Below are positions 20,515 through 28,960 of a DNA stretch of 64,000 nt, piece by piece. The notes beneath the pieces are model-generated. The model was not told the origin of the DNA and searched no databases. It was given only the letters and a program-made list of their open reading frames with translations. Source of the stretch: Microbispora triticiradicis. Lineage in GTDB: Bacteria > Actinomycetota > Actinomycetes > Streptosporangiales > Streptosporangiaceae. A program made the translations under genes and the position numbers. The stretch covers positions 1-64,000 of the forward strand of contig QFZU02000007.1 in assembly GCA_003260025.2 (NCBI GenBank), given 5' to 3'. Each line of letters begins with the position of its first letter. Position 1 is the first letter of the stretch.

Positions 20515-23500
20515 CTACGAAGATCGCTGCATCGCGCGATCCGGGTGCTCCCGGCCGTGCCGGGCGCGCGCCGCCTCGGGGCCGAGGAGGGAGCCGCGGG
20601 CGCGGGCGGCGGTGAACGAGTCCTCGCCGAGGGCGTCGCGGCAGGCGGCGGTGACGCGGTCGAGGTCGGCCCGTTCGGCCGGAGCGGGGGGCAGCCGGTT
20701 CGCGTCGCGGGCCGCTTCGGCGGCGCCGAGCACCTCGGCCGCCCCGGCGTGGTCGCCTGTCAGGGCGAGCGCCCCGGCCAGTCCCTCCAGCGCGCCCACC
20801 TGGTCGCGCGGCGCGTCCAGCCGCGCCGCGAGGTCGAACGCCTCCAGGTGCAGGCGCAGCGCGGCGCCGGCGTCGCCGCGCAGTTCCGCGGCGAAACCCA
20901 GCTCCACCAGGAGCATCGGGACGTGTACGGACGGCGGGTCGTCCTCGTGCGCCGGGGGATACGGCGCGGCCTCCAGCAGCCGCCGCAGGTGTGTCTCGGC
21001 CGTGTCGAGGTCGCCGCCGCGCCGGGAGGCGTAGGCGAGCACGGTCCCGGCGAAGACCTCACCGGGCCGGTATCCCTGCTCACCGGCCAGGCGCAGCGCC
21101 CTCGCGCCGTCGTCGAGGGCCGCCGCGTGGTCGCCCTGCTGGGTGTGGATCCAGCCGAGCCAGCACAGTCTGGTCGCGACCTCCGGCCACAGCCCGAGCT
21201 CCTCGGCCATGCCGAGGGCCTCCCGGTGCAGGCGAATGGCGCGCGCGTGGTCGCCGGTGGCCTCGGCCAGGGCGGCCAGCCAGGCCGTGGCGCCCATCCG
21301 GGCCCAGCGGTCGCCGATCTCGGCGAACATCCGCGCGCTCCGCGCCGCGTCGCGTTCCAACGCCGCCAGGTCACCGCGTACGTGGGCGAGCTGGGCACGG
21401 GTCATGAGGGCGGCGGCCTCCGCCCACCGGTCGCCACCGGCCACGGCGGCGTCGAGGGCGCGGGCCAGCAACTTCTCGCTGTCGGCGAGATCCAGGTAGC
21501 CGAGCGAGGCGTGGGCGAGGAACCACACGGCCCTGCCCCGGCCGGCGTCCAGCCGGTCCGCGACCGCCGCGCCGCCGGTGGCGTCGCCCTGCAGGGCCGC
21601 GAAACCGGCCAGCCATATCCGGACCTCGTCGGCGAGACGCGCGAGGTCCTCCCCGCCGTCCTCCCCGACGTGCCCCGTGCTGACCGCCGTGCCGTCCTCG
21701 GCGAGGGAGAGGGCGGCCTGGAGGGAGCGCCGGGCCTCGGTCAGCCGCCCGCGCAGGAACCAGTGCCAGGCGAGGGCGCCGGTCAGCCGCAGCGCGGCGG
21801 CGGCGTCCCGGTCCGCCAGGCAGTGGTCCAGCGCGGCGCGCAGGTTGGCGGCCTCGGCGTCGAGGAGCCGCAGCGTCCGGCGCTGCTCGGGGCCGCGGAG
21901 CAGGGGCGCCGCCCGCTCCGCGAGGGCGAGGTAGTGGTCCCGGTGCCGCCGCCGGATCCGCTCCCGTTCCCCGGCCTCCGCCAGGCGGTCCGCGCAGTAG
22001 GCGGCCACCGACTCCAGCAACCGGTAACGCGGTCCCTCCGGGGTCGGCAGCATCACGACCAGCGAGCGGTCGACCAGCCGTACGAGCAGGGTGAGCACGT
22101 CGAGGTCGTCACCGCCGCACACGGACTCGGCGGCCTCCACCGTGCATCCGTCGGCGTGGACGGCCAGCCTGCGCAGCACCGTCCGCTCAGGGACGGTCAG
22201 CAGCTCCCAGCTCCAGTCGATCATCGCCATGAGCGTCCGCTGCCGGGGCGGGGCGCCGCGGTGGCCGGTGGACAGCAGGCGGAACCGGTCGTCCAGCCGG
22301 TCCACCACCCCCTGCACGCCCAGCGCGCGGACCCGTGTCGCGGCCAGTTCCAGGGCGAGCGGGATGCCGTCCAGGCGGCGGCACAGCAGGCCGACGGCCG
22401 CGGCGTTGCCGTCGTCGAGCGTGAAGCCCCGCACGGCGGCGGCCGTACGCGCGACGAACAGCCGCACGGCGCTGGACTCCGCCAGCGCGCCCGGCCCGGC
22501 GTCGCGGCCCGGGACGTCGAGCGGCGGCACGTCCCACACGACCTCCCCCGCCAGGGCGAGCGGTTCCCGGCTGGTGGCGAGGATCCGCAGGCCGGGGGAG
22601 GTCCGCAGCAGGCGCTCCGCCAGGGCCGCCACCTCGTCGATCACGTGTTCACAGTTGTCCAGGACGAGCAGGAGGTCTCTGGACCGCAGCGCCGCGGACA
22701 GGTCGGCGTGGTCGCCCTCCCTGATGTCGAGAGCCGCGGTGACCGCGTCGGCCACCGCACCCGCCCGAAGACCGTTCCGCACCCCGTTCCTCACCCCGGC
22801 CAGCTCGACGAGCCACACACCGTCGGGCAGGTCCCGCCGGCCGCCGGCGACCTCGGTCGCGAGCCGGGTCTTCCCCACGCCGCCCGGGCCGGTCAGCGTC
22901 ACCAGCCGCTCGTCCCGCAGCAGCGCGCCGATCTCGGCGACCGCGCTCTCCCGTCCGACCAGCTCGGTGTGCGGGGCGGGCAGGTTCGAGCGGGGCCACC
23001 GGTCCGGTGCGGGCGGCGCCTGCAGGTCCTGGGTGAGGATCGCCCGCTGCAGCGCGGCGAGCTCGGGGCCGGGGTCCAGCCCCAGCTCGTCGCCGAGCAG
23101 GCGGCGCAGTTCCTCGTAGCTCTCCAGCGCCTCGCTCTGGCGTCCGGCGCCGTACAGGGCCCGCATGTACGCGGCCCGCAGCCGTTCGCGCAGGGGATGG
23201 GCGGCGACCAGGTCGCCGAGCTCGGCGGCGAGCACCGCGTGCTCGCCGAGCGCCAGCCGGGCCTCGGCCGCGTCCTCCAGCGTGGTCAGCCGCTGCTCGG
23301 CCAGTCTCGCGATCACGGCCTGGGCGAACGGCTCGTCGGCGAAGTCGGCGAACGCCGGGCCGCGCCACAGGGCCAGCGCCTCGGCGAACAGGGCCGCCCC
23401 GGCCCTCGGGTCGCCGGCCTGCCGGGCCCGCGTGGTGAGCGCGTGGAAGCGCCGGACGTCCACCGCCTCGTCGTCCAGGAGCAGCCGGTAGGCCGGCGGG

Positions 23501-23775
23501 CGGGAGACGACGAGCTCACGCGCCCCCGGTTGCGCGTCCTCCAGCGCCCTGCGTAGCTGGGAGACCTTGGCCGACAGCGCGCCGAGGGGATTGCGCCGCG
23601 GCGGGTCGTCCCCCCACAGGTCGTCGATCAGCCGGTCGGCGGAGACCGGCCGCCCGTCGTTGAGCAGCAGCACGGCGAGCAGGGCGCGCACCTTCGCGCC
23701 GGGCACCGCCACCGGCTCGCCCCCCGCCGTCCACACCGCGAGCGGACCCAGGACCCCGAAACGCATGCTGCGCAC
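20515..23775 (-). CDS. SARP/BTAD transcriptional regulator with NB-ARC ATPase and TPR region
   Basis: 1086 residues, AfsR-like architecture. It has an N-terminal winged helix (RFGVLGPLAVW, then ADRLIDDLWGDDPP), a BTAD helical repeat to about residue 250, an NB-ARC/STAND ATPase with P-loop TLTGPGGVGKTRLA and Walker B LLLVLDNCEHV, and a long TPR-type helical C-terminus. Such proteins activate nearby promoters and use nucleotide-driven oligomerisation. It is divergent from the FMN reductase gene at 23879, its likely first target. GTG 23775 or ATG 23766 could be the start; only three residues differ. Confidence 0.9.
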   Translation of the reverse strand: MRSMRFGVLGPLAVWTAGGEPVAVPGAKVRALLAVLLLNDGRPVSADRLIDDLWGDDPPRRNPLGALSAKVSQLRRALEDAQPGARELVVSRPPAYRLLLDDEAVDVRRFHALTTRARQAGDPRAGAALFAEALALWRGPAFADFADEPFAQAVIARLAEQRLTTLEDAAEARLALGEHAVLAAELGDLVAAHPLRERLRAAYMRALYGAGRQSEALESYEELRRLLGDELGLDPGPELAALQRAILTQDLQAPPAPDRWPRSNLPAPHTELVGRESAVAEIGALLRDERLVTLTGPGGVGKTRLATEVAGGRRDLPDGVWLVELAGVRNGVRNGLRAGAVADAVTAALDIREGDHADLSAALRSRDLLLVLDNCEHVIDEVAALAERLLRTSPGLRILATSREPLALAGEVVWDVPPLDVPGRDAGPGALAESSAVRLFVARTAAAVRGFTLDDGNAAAVGLLCRRLDGIPLALELAATRVRALGVQGVVDRLDDRFRLLSTGHRGAPPRQRTLMAMIDWSWELLTVPERTVLRRLAVHADGCTVEAAESVCGGDDLDVLTLLVRLVDRSLVVMLPTPEGPRYRLLESVAAYCADRLAEAGERERIRRRHRDHYLALAERAAPLLRGPEQRRTLRLLDAEAANLRAALDHCLADRDAAAALRLTGALAWHWFLRGRLTEARRSLQAALSLAEDGTAVSTGHVGEDGGEDLARLADEVRIWLAGFAALQGDATGGAAVADRLDAGRGRAVWFLAHASLGYLDLADSEKLLARALDAAVAGGDRWAEAAALMTRAQLAHVRGDLAALERDAARSARMFAEIGDRWARMGATAWLAALAEATGDHARAIRLHREALGMAEELGLWPEVATRLCWLGWIHTQQGDHAAALDDGARALRLAGEQGYRPGEVFAGTVLAYASRRGGDLDTAETHLRRLLEAAPYPPAHEDDPPSVHVPMLLVELGFAAELRGDAGAALRLHLEAFDLAARLDAPRDQVGALEGLAGALALTGDHAGAAEVLGAAEAARDANRLPPAPAERADLDRVTAACRDALGEDSFTAARARGSLLGPEAARARHGREHPDRAMQRSS

Positions 23776-23878
23776 CCTAACGCCCGGGGCGAGAGGACAC
23801 CGTAAACGAACCGTAAACGCCCCCTGCGAGAGTCGGGGACATCAGCCGGACGGCGAAGCGGGAAAAGGGAGGCCGAGG

Positions 23879-24466
23879 ATGCCGGACACCACGAGACCAG
23901 TGCTGGCGGTCATCATCGGCAGCACCCGCAGCGGCAGGTTCGGTCCCACGGTGGCGCAGTGGTTCACCACGCGGGCGCGCCGGCGCGGCGACTTCGAGAT
24001 CGACCTGATCGACCTCGCGGAGACCCGCGTCCCGGCGACCCTCGGCGACCATGACGACCTCGTCCCGCCGCAGGTGGCGGAGCTGGGCGCGCGCCTGGCC
24101 GCCGCCGACGCCTTCGCCGTCGTCACCCCGGAGTACAACCAGAGCTTCCCTGCGTCGCTCAAGACCGCGATCGACTGGTACTACCAGGAGTGGCACGCCA
24201 AGCCGGTCGCCTTCATCTCCTACGGCCGGGAGTCCGGCGGCCTGCACGCCGTCGCGCAGTTGCGGCAGGTCTTCGCCGAACTGCACGCGGTGACGCTCCA
24301 GGGCACCATCAGCCTCCCGTGCTACTGGGACCTGTTCGCCGCGGACGGAAGCTGGCCGAAGGACGGCGCCGCCTGCAACACCAGCGTCACGACGATGCTC
24401 GACCAGCTCGCCTGGTGGGCCGCCGCGCTCAGCGAGGCCCGCGCCAGGAATCCGTACGTCGCCTGA
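23879..24466 (+). CDS. NADPH-dependent FMN reductase family flavoprotein
   Basis: 195 residues, flavodoxin-like fold. The FMN-phosphate loop is IGSTRSGRFGP near the N-terminus; the second signature TPEYNQSFPASLKTAIDW is typical of azoreductase/FMN_red enzymes; YGRESGG contributes to the isoalloxazine site. It probably reduces quinones, azo dyes or free FMN with NAD(P)H in the cytoplasm. ATG 23879 is preferred: it follows GGGAGG and fits the family N-terminus, while an upstream extension would cross the SARP promoter. It is likely co-transcribed with the DHFR-like gene 32 bases downstream. Confidence 0.9.
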   Translation: MPDTTRPVLAVIIGSTRSGRFGPTVAQWFTTRARRRGDFEIDLIDLAETRVPATLGDHDDLVPPQVAELGARLAAADAFAVVTPEYNQSFPASLKTAIDWYYQEWHAKPVAFISYGRESGGLHAVAQLRQVFAELHAVTLQGTISLPCYWDLFAADGSWPKDGAACNTSVTTMLDQLAWWAAALSEARARNPYVA

Positions 24467-24498
24467 CCTCTCACTCAGCGAAGAAGAAGGAACACATC

Positions 24499-25062
24499 AT
24501 GCGCAAGCTCAAGCTTCAGGTCCAGACCACCCTCGACGGCTACATGGGTGGCCCGCACGGCGAGATGGACTGGATGACCTTCCCGTGGACCGACGACCTC
24601 GGCGCCTACATCACCGGGCTCATGGAGAACGTCGACCACATCGTCCTCGGCCGCCGGCTCGCCGAGGGGTTCATCCCGGCCTGGGCGTCCGGTCCCGAGG
24701 GGGAGACCCAGGAGGCCATCGACTTCATGAACAACACGCCCAAGACCGTCATCTCCAACGACCTCGCGGAGTCGCCCTGGGACAACGCCGTCGTGGCCGG
24801 CGGCGACCTCACGGAGACCATCGGCAAGCTCAAGGCCCAGCCGGGCGGCGACCTGATCACGTACGGCGGCAGCACGCTGGTGACGAGCCTGATCGCCGCC
24901 GACCTGATCGACGAGCTCAACCTCTTCGTCAACCCGGCCGCGATCGGGGCGGGCCTGCCGGTGTTCCCCGGCGGCGGCGACAAGAAGCGGTTCCGCGTCG
25001 TCTCCGTGACGCCGTTCGACTGCGGAGTCACCGCCGTGCGCCTGGAGCCCAGGCGCGGCTGA
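24499..25062 (+). CDS. Dihydrofolate reductase-like (RibD C-terminal domain) protein
   Basis: 187 residues. Motifs of the RibD_C/YwjB-type DHFR-like group: QTTLDGYMGGPHGEMDW, HIVLGRRLAEGF, KTVISNDL, LITYGGSTLVTSLIAADLIDEL, VNPAAIGAGLPVF. These proteins bind NADPH but are usually not true folate reductases. AAGGA lies 7 bases before the ATG. Pairing with an FMN reductase under a SARP suggests a small redox or stress response unit; the substrate is unknown. Confidence 0.85.
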   Translation: MRKLKLQVQTTLDGYMGGPHGEMDWMTFPWTDDLGAYITGLMENVDHIVLGRRLAEGFIPAWASGPEGETQEAIDFMNNTPKTVISNDLAESPWDNAVVAGGDLTETIGKLKAQPGGDLITYGGSTLVTSLIAADLIDELNLFVNPAAIGAGLPVFPGGGDKKRFRVVSVTPFDCGVTAVRLEPRRG

Positions 25063-25086
25063 CGGCTCGGCGGGCCCTCGGGCAGG

Positions 25087-25121
25087 ACGGGCAGGAGCGC
25101 GTTCCGGGAGCTCCTGCCCGT
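25087..25121 (+). terminator. Hairpin terminator after DHFR-like gene
   Basis: A perfect 12-bp stem, ACGGGCAGGAGC at 25087-25098 pairing with 25110-25121, with an 11-base loop, 25 bases after the stop codon. There is no U-tract, as is usual in high-GC actinomycetes. Confidence 0.7.
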
Positions 25122-25237
25122 CCGGCACCGCCTCCGCCCCGCCCTTCCGCCGCACAGTTTCGTTGCACAGTACATACGTTCCCTTTGCCGGGGTAGCGCG
25201 CCGGTTCAGGAGTGGTGGACGGCTGTGGGGGCGCGCG

Positions 25238-27034
25238 GTGGCGTTGCGGATCGAGGACTACGGACTGCTCGGTGATCTGCAGACGGCGGCGCTGGTCGGC
25301 CGGGACGGGTCGGTCGACTGGCTGTGCCTGCCCCGGTTCGACGCCCCGGCGTGCTTCGCCGCCCTGCTCGGCGACGAACGGGCCGGCTTCTGGCGGGTGG
25401 CCCCCGCCGCGGGCGGGCTGTGCACGCGCCGCCGCTATCGGGGTGACTCCCTCGTGCTCGAAACGGAGTGGGACACCCCCGAGGGCTCCGTACGGGTGAT
25501 CGACGCGATGCCGCCGCGCGGCGAGGCGGCCGACGTCGTACGCGTGGTCGAGGGCCTGAGCGGACGGGTGCCGATGCGGATGGCGCTCCGGCTGCGGTTC
25601 GACTACGGCCACATCGTGCCCTGGGTGCGGAGCCGGGACGGCGAACTGGTCGCGGTCGCCGGGCCGGACGCCGCCTGGCTGAGCACCCCGGTGCCGCTGC
25701 GCGGCGAGGACATGACCACCTACGCCGACTTCACCGTCGCCGCCGGGCAGCGGGTGCCGTTCGTGCTGACCTACCGGCGCTCGCACGAACGCACGCCCAA
25801 GCCGGTGGACGCCGAGCGGGCCATCGCCGACACCGAGGCGTTCTGGACGTCGTGGCTGCGCGGCTTCCGCTACGAGGGCCGGTGGGAGGACGCGGTCCGC
25901 CGCTCGCTGGTCGTCCTCAAGGCGCTGACCTACAAGCCGACCGGCGGCATCGTCGCCGCGGTCACCACCTCGCTGCCGGAACAGCTCGGCGGCCCGCGCA
26001 ACTGGGACTACCGGTTCTGCTGGCTGCGCGACGCGACGTTCACGCTGCAGGCGCTGCTCGGCACCGGTTTCGTCGCGGAGGCCAAGGCGTGGCGGGAGTG
26101 GCTGCTGCGGGCCGCGGCCGGCGATCCGGCCGACCTGCAGATCATGTACGGCATCGACGGCACCCGCCGGCTGCCCGAATACACGATCGACTGGCTGGCC
26201 GGCTACGAGGGGTCGGCTCCGGTGCGGGTGGGCAACGCGGCGTCCGGCCAGTTCCAGCTCGACGTGTGGGGCGAGGTCCTGGACGGGCTGCACCTGACCC
26301 GCATGGCGGGCATCGAGTCCGAGGAACAGGCCTGGGACCTGCAACGCGCGCTGCTGGACTTCCTGGAGGGCCACTGGGACGACCCGGACAACGGGCTGTG
26401 GGAGGTGCGCGGCGACCGCCGCCACTTCGTGCACTCCAAGGTCATGGCCTGGGCGGGCATGGACCGGGCCGTGCGGGCCGTCGAACGGTTCGGCGTGGAG
26501 GGGCCGGTGGACCGGTGGCGGGCCACCCGGGACAAGATCCACGCCGAGGTGTGCGACCGCGGCTACGACCCGGGGCGGAACACGTTCACCCAGTTCTACG
26601 GGTCGAAGGGCCTCGACGCCGCCCTGCTGCTGATCCCCCGGGCGGGGTTCCTGCCCTGGGACGACCCACGCGTGCGGGGTACCGTGGAAGCGGTTCAGCG
26701 TGAGCTGTGCTCCGACGGCTTCCTGCTGCGTTACCGGCCCGGCGCCGACGGCGACGTCGACGGCCTGCCCGGCGCGGAGGGCGCGTTCGTCACCTGCACG
26801 TTCTGGCTCGCCGACGCCCTGTACGGCATCGGGCGGCACCGTGAGGCGTACGAGCTCTTCGAACGGCTGCTGGATCTGCGCAACGACCTCGGGCTGCTCA
26901 GCGAGGAGTACGACCCCGTCGCCCGGCGGCAGCTCGGCAACACGCCGCAGGCGTTCAGCCACGTCGGACTGGTCAACGCGGCCCGTCACCTGTCCGGGGC
27001 GGACCCGGCCGAGCACCTTGGAGGTGGGCGTTGA
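25238..27034 (+). CDS. Glycoside hydrolase family 15 protein (trehalase/glucoamylase-like)
   Basis: About 598 residues from GTG 25238. The N-terminal block is RIEDYGLLGDLQTAALVGRD, characteristic of bacterial GH15 proteins, many of which are trehalases in actinobacteria. The (alpha/alpha)6 catalytic domain includes RNWDYRFCWLRDA, the probable acid Glu in GLWEVRGDRRHFVHSK and the probable base Glu in LLSEEYDPVARRQLGNTPQAFSH. No signal peptide, so it is cytoplasmic and more likely acts on trehalose or short glucans than on starch. It is coupled to the glucose dehydrogenase-like gene by a TGATG overlap, consistent with release and oxidation of glucose. The start is uncertain by up to 25 codons. 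Confidence 0.9.
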   Translation: MALRIEDYGLLGDLQTAALVGRDGSVDWLCLPRFDAPACFAALLGDERAGFWRVAPAAGGLCTRRRYRGDSLVLETEWDTPEGSVRVIDAMPPRGEAADVVRVVEGLSGRVPMRMALRLRFDYGHIVPWVRSRDGELVAVAGPDAAWLSTPVPLRGEDMTTYADFTVAAGQRVPFVLTYRRSHERTPKPVDAERAIADTEAFWTSWLRGFRYEGRWEDAVRRSLVVLKALTYKPTGGIVAAVTTSLPEQLGGPRNWDYRFCWLRDATFTLQALLGTGFVAEAKAWREWLLRAAAGDPADLQIMYGIDGTRRLPEYTIDWLAGYEGSAPVRVGNAASGQFQLDVWGEVLDGLHLTRMAGIESEEQAWDLQRALLDFLEGHWDDPDNGLWEVRGDRRHFVHSKVMAWAGMDRAVRAVERFGVEGPVDRWRATRDKIHAEVCDRGYDPGRNTFTQFYGSKGLDAALLLIPRAGFLPWDDPRVRGTVEAVQRELCSDGFLLRYRPGADGDVDGLPGAEGAFVTCTFWLADALYGIGRHREAYELFERLLDLRNDLGLLSEEYDPVARRQLGNTPQAFSHVGLVNAARHLSGADPAEHLGGGR

Positions 27035-28098
27035 TGCGCGCTCTCACCGTCGTCCCGCTGCGGAAGGACTCCCTCGCGGTCGTCGACGTCCCCGACCCGG
27101 AGCCGGGAGACGGCGATCTGCTCGTCGACGGCCTCGCCGTCGGCGTGTGCGGCACGGACAAGGAGATCGCCGCGGGCGACTACGGCTCGGCCCCGCCCGG
27201 CCGTGAGCGGCTGGTCATCGGCCACGAGTCGCTGGGCAGGGTGCGGCGGGCGCCCGAGGGCAGCGGCTTCGCCCCGGGCGACTTGGTGGTCGGAGTGGTC
27301 CGGCGGCCCGACCCGGTGCCGTGCGGCGCGTGCGCGCACGGGCAGTTCGACATGTGCCGCAACGGCCGATACACCGAGCGCGGCATCAAGGACCTCGACG
27401 GGTACGCGAGCCAGGCCTGGGTGGTCGAGCCCGGCTACGCGGTGAAGCTGGATCCCGCGCTGGCGGACGTCGGGGTGCTGCTCGAACCCACCAGCGTCGT
27501 CGCCAAGGCCTGGGACGAGGTCGAGAAGGTCGGCGCCCGGGCCTGGTTCCATCCGAAGACGGCGCTGGTCACCGGCGCCGGGCCGATCGGCCTGCTGGCC
27601 GCGCTGCTCGGCGTGCGGCGCGGCCTGGAGGTGCACGTCCTCGACCGGGTCACCGACGGCCCCAAACCGGAACTCGTGCGCGACCTCGGCGCCGACTACC
27701 ACACGGGCGACGCGGGCGAGGTCTCAGCGAAGATCCGGCCCGACGTCGTCATCGAGGCCACCGGCGCCGGACCGGTGATCTTCGGGGTGGCCTTCAACAC
27801 CGCGCCGTACGGCATCGTCTGCCTCACCGGGGTCTCCTCCGCCGGGCGCCGGCTCACGATCGACGCCGGGAGCCTCAACCGCGACATCGTGCTGGAGAAC
27901 GACGTCCTCATCGGGTCGGTGAACGCCAATCTCCGTCACTACGCCGCCGCGGCCGACGCCCTCGCGCAGGCCGACCACGCCTGGCTGAACCGGCTGATCA
28001 CCCGCCGGGTGCCGCTGGAGTCGTTCGCCGACGCGTTCACCGCGGAACCCGAGGACGTCAAGGTCGTCATCACCCTGGACGACGGCACGCGGTCCTAA
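27034..28098 (+). CDS. Glucose 1-dehydrogenase-like medium-chain dehydrogenase
   Basis: 354 residues, zinc MDR family, archaeal-type glucose dehydrogenase group. The catalytic zinc region is VGVCGTDKEI and GHESLGRV. The structural zinc loop is PCGACAHGQFDMC. The Rossmann motif is TGAGPIGLLAALLG. The C-terminal VLIGSVNANLRHY segment is typical of this group. ATG 27034 overlaps the GH15 stop by one base and follows GGAGG. It likely oxidises glucose to gluconolactone with NAD(P)+, using glucose freed by the GH15 enzyme. Confidence 0.88.
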   Translation: MRALTVVPLRKDSLAVVDVPDPEPGDGDLLVDGLAVGVCGTDKEIAAGDYGSAPPGRERLVIGHESLGRVRRAPEGSGFAPGDLVVGVVRRPDPVPCGACAHGQFDMCRNGRYTERGIKDLDGYASQAWVVEPGYAVKLDPALADVGVLLEPTSVVAKAWDEVEKVGARAWFHPKTALVTGAGPIGLLAALLGVRRGLEVHVLDRVTDGPKPELVRDLGADYHTGDAGEVSAKIRPDVVIEATGAGPVIFGVAFNTAPYGIVCLTGVSSAGRRLTIDAGSLNRDIVLENDVLIGSVNANLRHYAAAADALAQADHAWLNRLITRRVPLESFADAFTAEPEDVKVVITLDDGTRS

Positions 28099-28398
28099 TC
28101 CGCCCGCCCGCCGGAGCGGGGGCGTTCCGCATGAGCGCCCGGACCCGCCCGGCCGGCCGGGGGAACAGCGGGGATCACTCCGGCCCGATGAGGAAGAGCT
28201 GGTCCCTCGCGGAGGAGCAGGGCCGTTCGACGGCCTCGGCCCCCAGCTCGGCGACCACCACCTGCACTACTCCACCATGAAGGAATCGCATCATGGAACG
28301 TGCGTGTGGCGCCGCGCAAACGCGCGCGCCCACGGCTGCGACCAGCGCATGCGGCTGCTCACAAGTGACTTCCAAGTGCGGGGAGCCAGCCTGCGCCC
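28099..28398. other. Intergenic stretch, no assured gene
   Basis: 300 bases between the dehydrogenase and the secreted repeat protein. I see no RNA gene or mobile element. A minus-strand ORF of 39 residues (28175-28294, MMRFLHGG to LFLIGPE) has GC-biased third positions in its second half, which could be the tail of a decayed gene, but it has no ribosome binding site and no recognised family. Confidence 0.5.
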
Positions 28399-28947
28399 AT
28401 GCACTACACAACGATCACACGGTCCGGGCTTCTGCTCTCCCTGACCGCGCTTCTCGCCGTCTTCGCCGGCGACCTGGTGAATGCGGACGCCGCCCACGCC
28501 ATACCGGCAAGTCCCAGCCCAAGCCCCGTCCTCACCATCAATCCCCGGCCGGCGCCGTTCCCCACCTTGAGCCCCATCGACGACCCGAGCCCCACACCTT
28601 CCAGCACACCGACCTACAACCCCAGCCCGACACCCAGCGGCAATCCGACCCCCACAGCCAGTAGCACCCCGACCTACAACCCCAGCCCGACACCCAGCGG
28701 CAATCCGACCCCCACAGCCAGTAGCACCCCGACCTACAACCCCAGCCCGACACCCAGCGGTAATCCGACCCCCACAGCCAGTAGCACCCCGACGTACAAC
28801 CCGAGCCCGACACCCAGCGGTAATCCGACCGCTACACCCACCAGCACCCCGACGTACAACCCCAGCCCCACACCCAGCAGAAACCCCACCCCCACAGCCA
28901 GCAGCACCCCGACCTACAACCCCAGCCCCACACCCAGCCGCGGCTGA
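28399..28947 (+). CDS. Secreted Pro/Thr/Ser-rich tandem-repeat protein
   Basis: 182 residues. A signal peptide is likely: TRSGLLL, a hydrophobic stretch LSLTALLAVFAG, and an AHA-like cleavage region near residue 34. The mature chain is almost only Pro, Thr, Ser, Asn and Tyr in 20-residue repeats of the type STPTYNPSPTPSGNPTPTAS, five full copies and a partial one, ending SPTPSRG. There is no LPXTG sorting signal, membrane anchor or catalytic domain. Such sequences act as extended, often O-glycosylated stalks; function here is unknown. The best ribosome binding site (GGGGAG) is about 13 bases from the ATG, rather far, so expression is not assured. Confidence 0.65.
   Translation: MHYTTITRSGLLLSLTALLAVFAGDLVNADAAHAIPASPSPSPVLTINPRPAPFPTLSPIDDPSPTPSSTPTYNPSPTPSGNPTPTASSTPTYNPSPTPSGNPTPTASSTPTYNPSPTPSGNPTPTASSTPTYNPSPTPSGNPTATPTSTPTYNPSPTPSRNPTPTASSTPTYNPSPTPSRG
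28603..28941 (+). repeat. 60-bp tandem repeat (VNTR-like) inside the secreted protein gene
   Basis: Period exactly 60 bases, 20 codons. Copies begin at about 28621, 28681, 28741, 28801 and 28861, with a partial one at 28921. The copies at 28621 and 28681 are identical; divergence rises towards the 3' end, which suggests recent duplication at the 5' side. In-frame copy-number change would alter stalk length without frameshift. Confidence 0.93.
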
Positions 28948-28960
28948 TCAGGGCTCGGGC

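Noticed and set aside
28175-28294. A 39-residue minus-strand ORF as a real gene
   Set aside because: Some codon bias is visible but there is no ribosome binding site, no family and no neighbour relation; kept only as a possible decayed remnant.
28603-28941. Possible CRISPR array (regular 60-base periodicity)
   Set aside because: There are no unique spacers; the whole 60-base unit repeats and is translated in frame as a Pro/Thr/Ser protein. No cas genes nearby.
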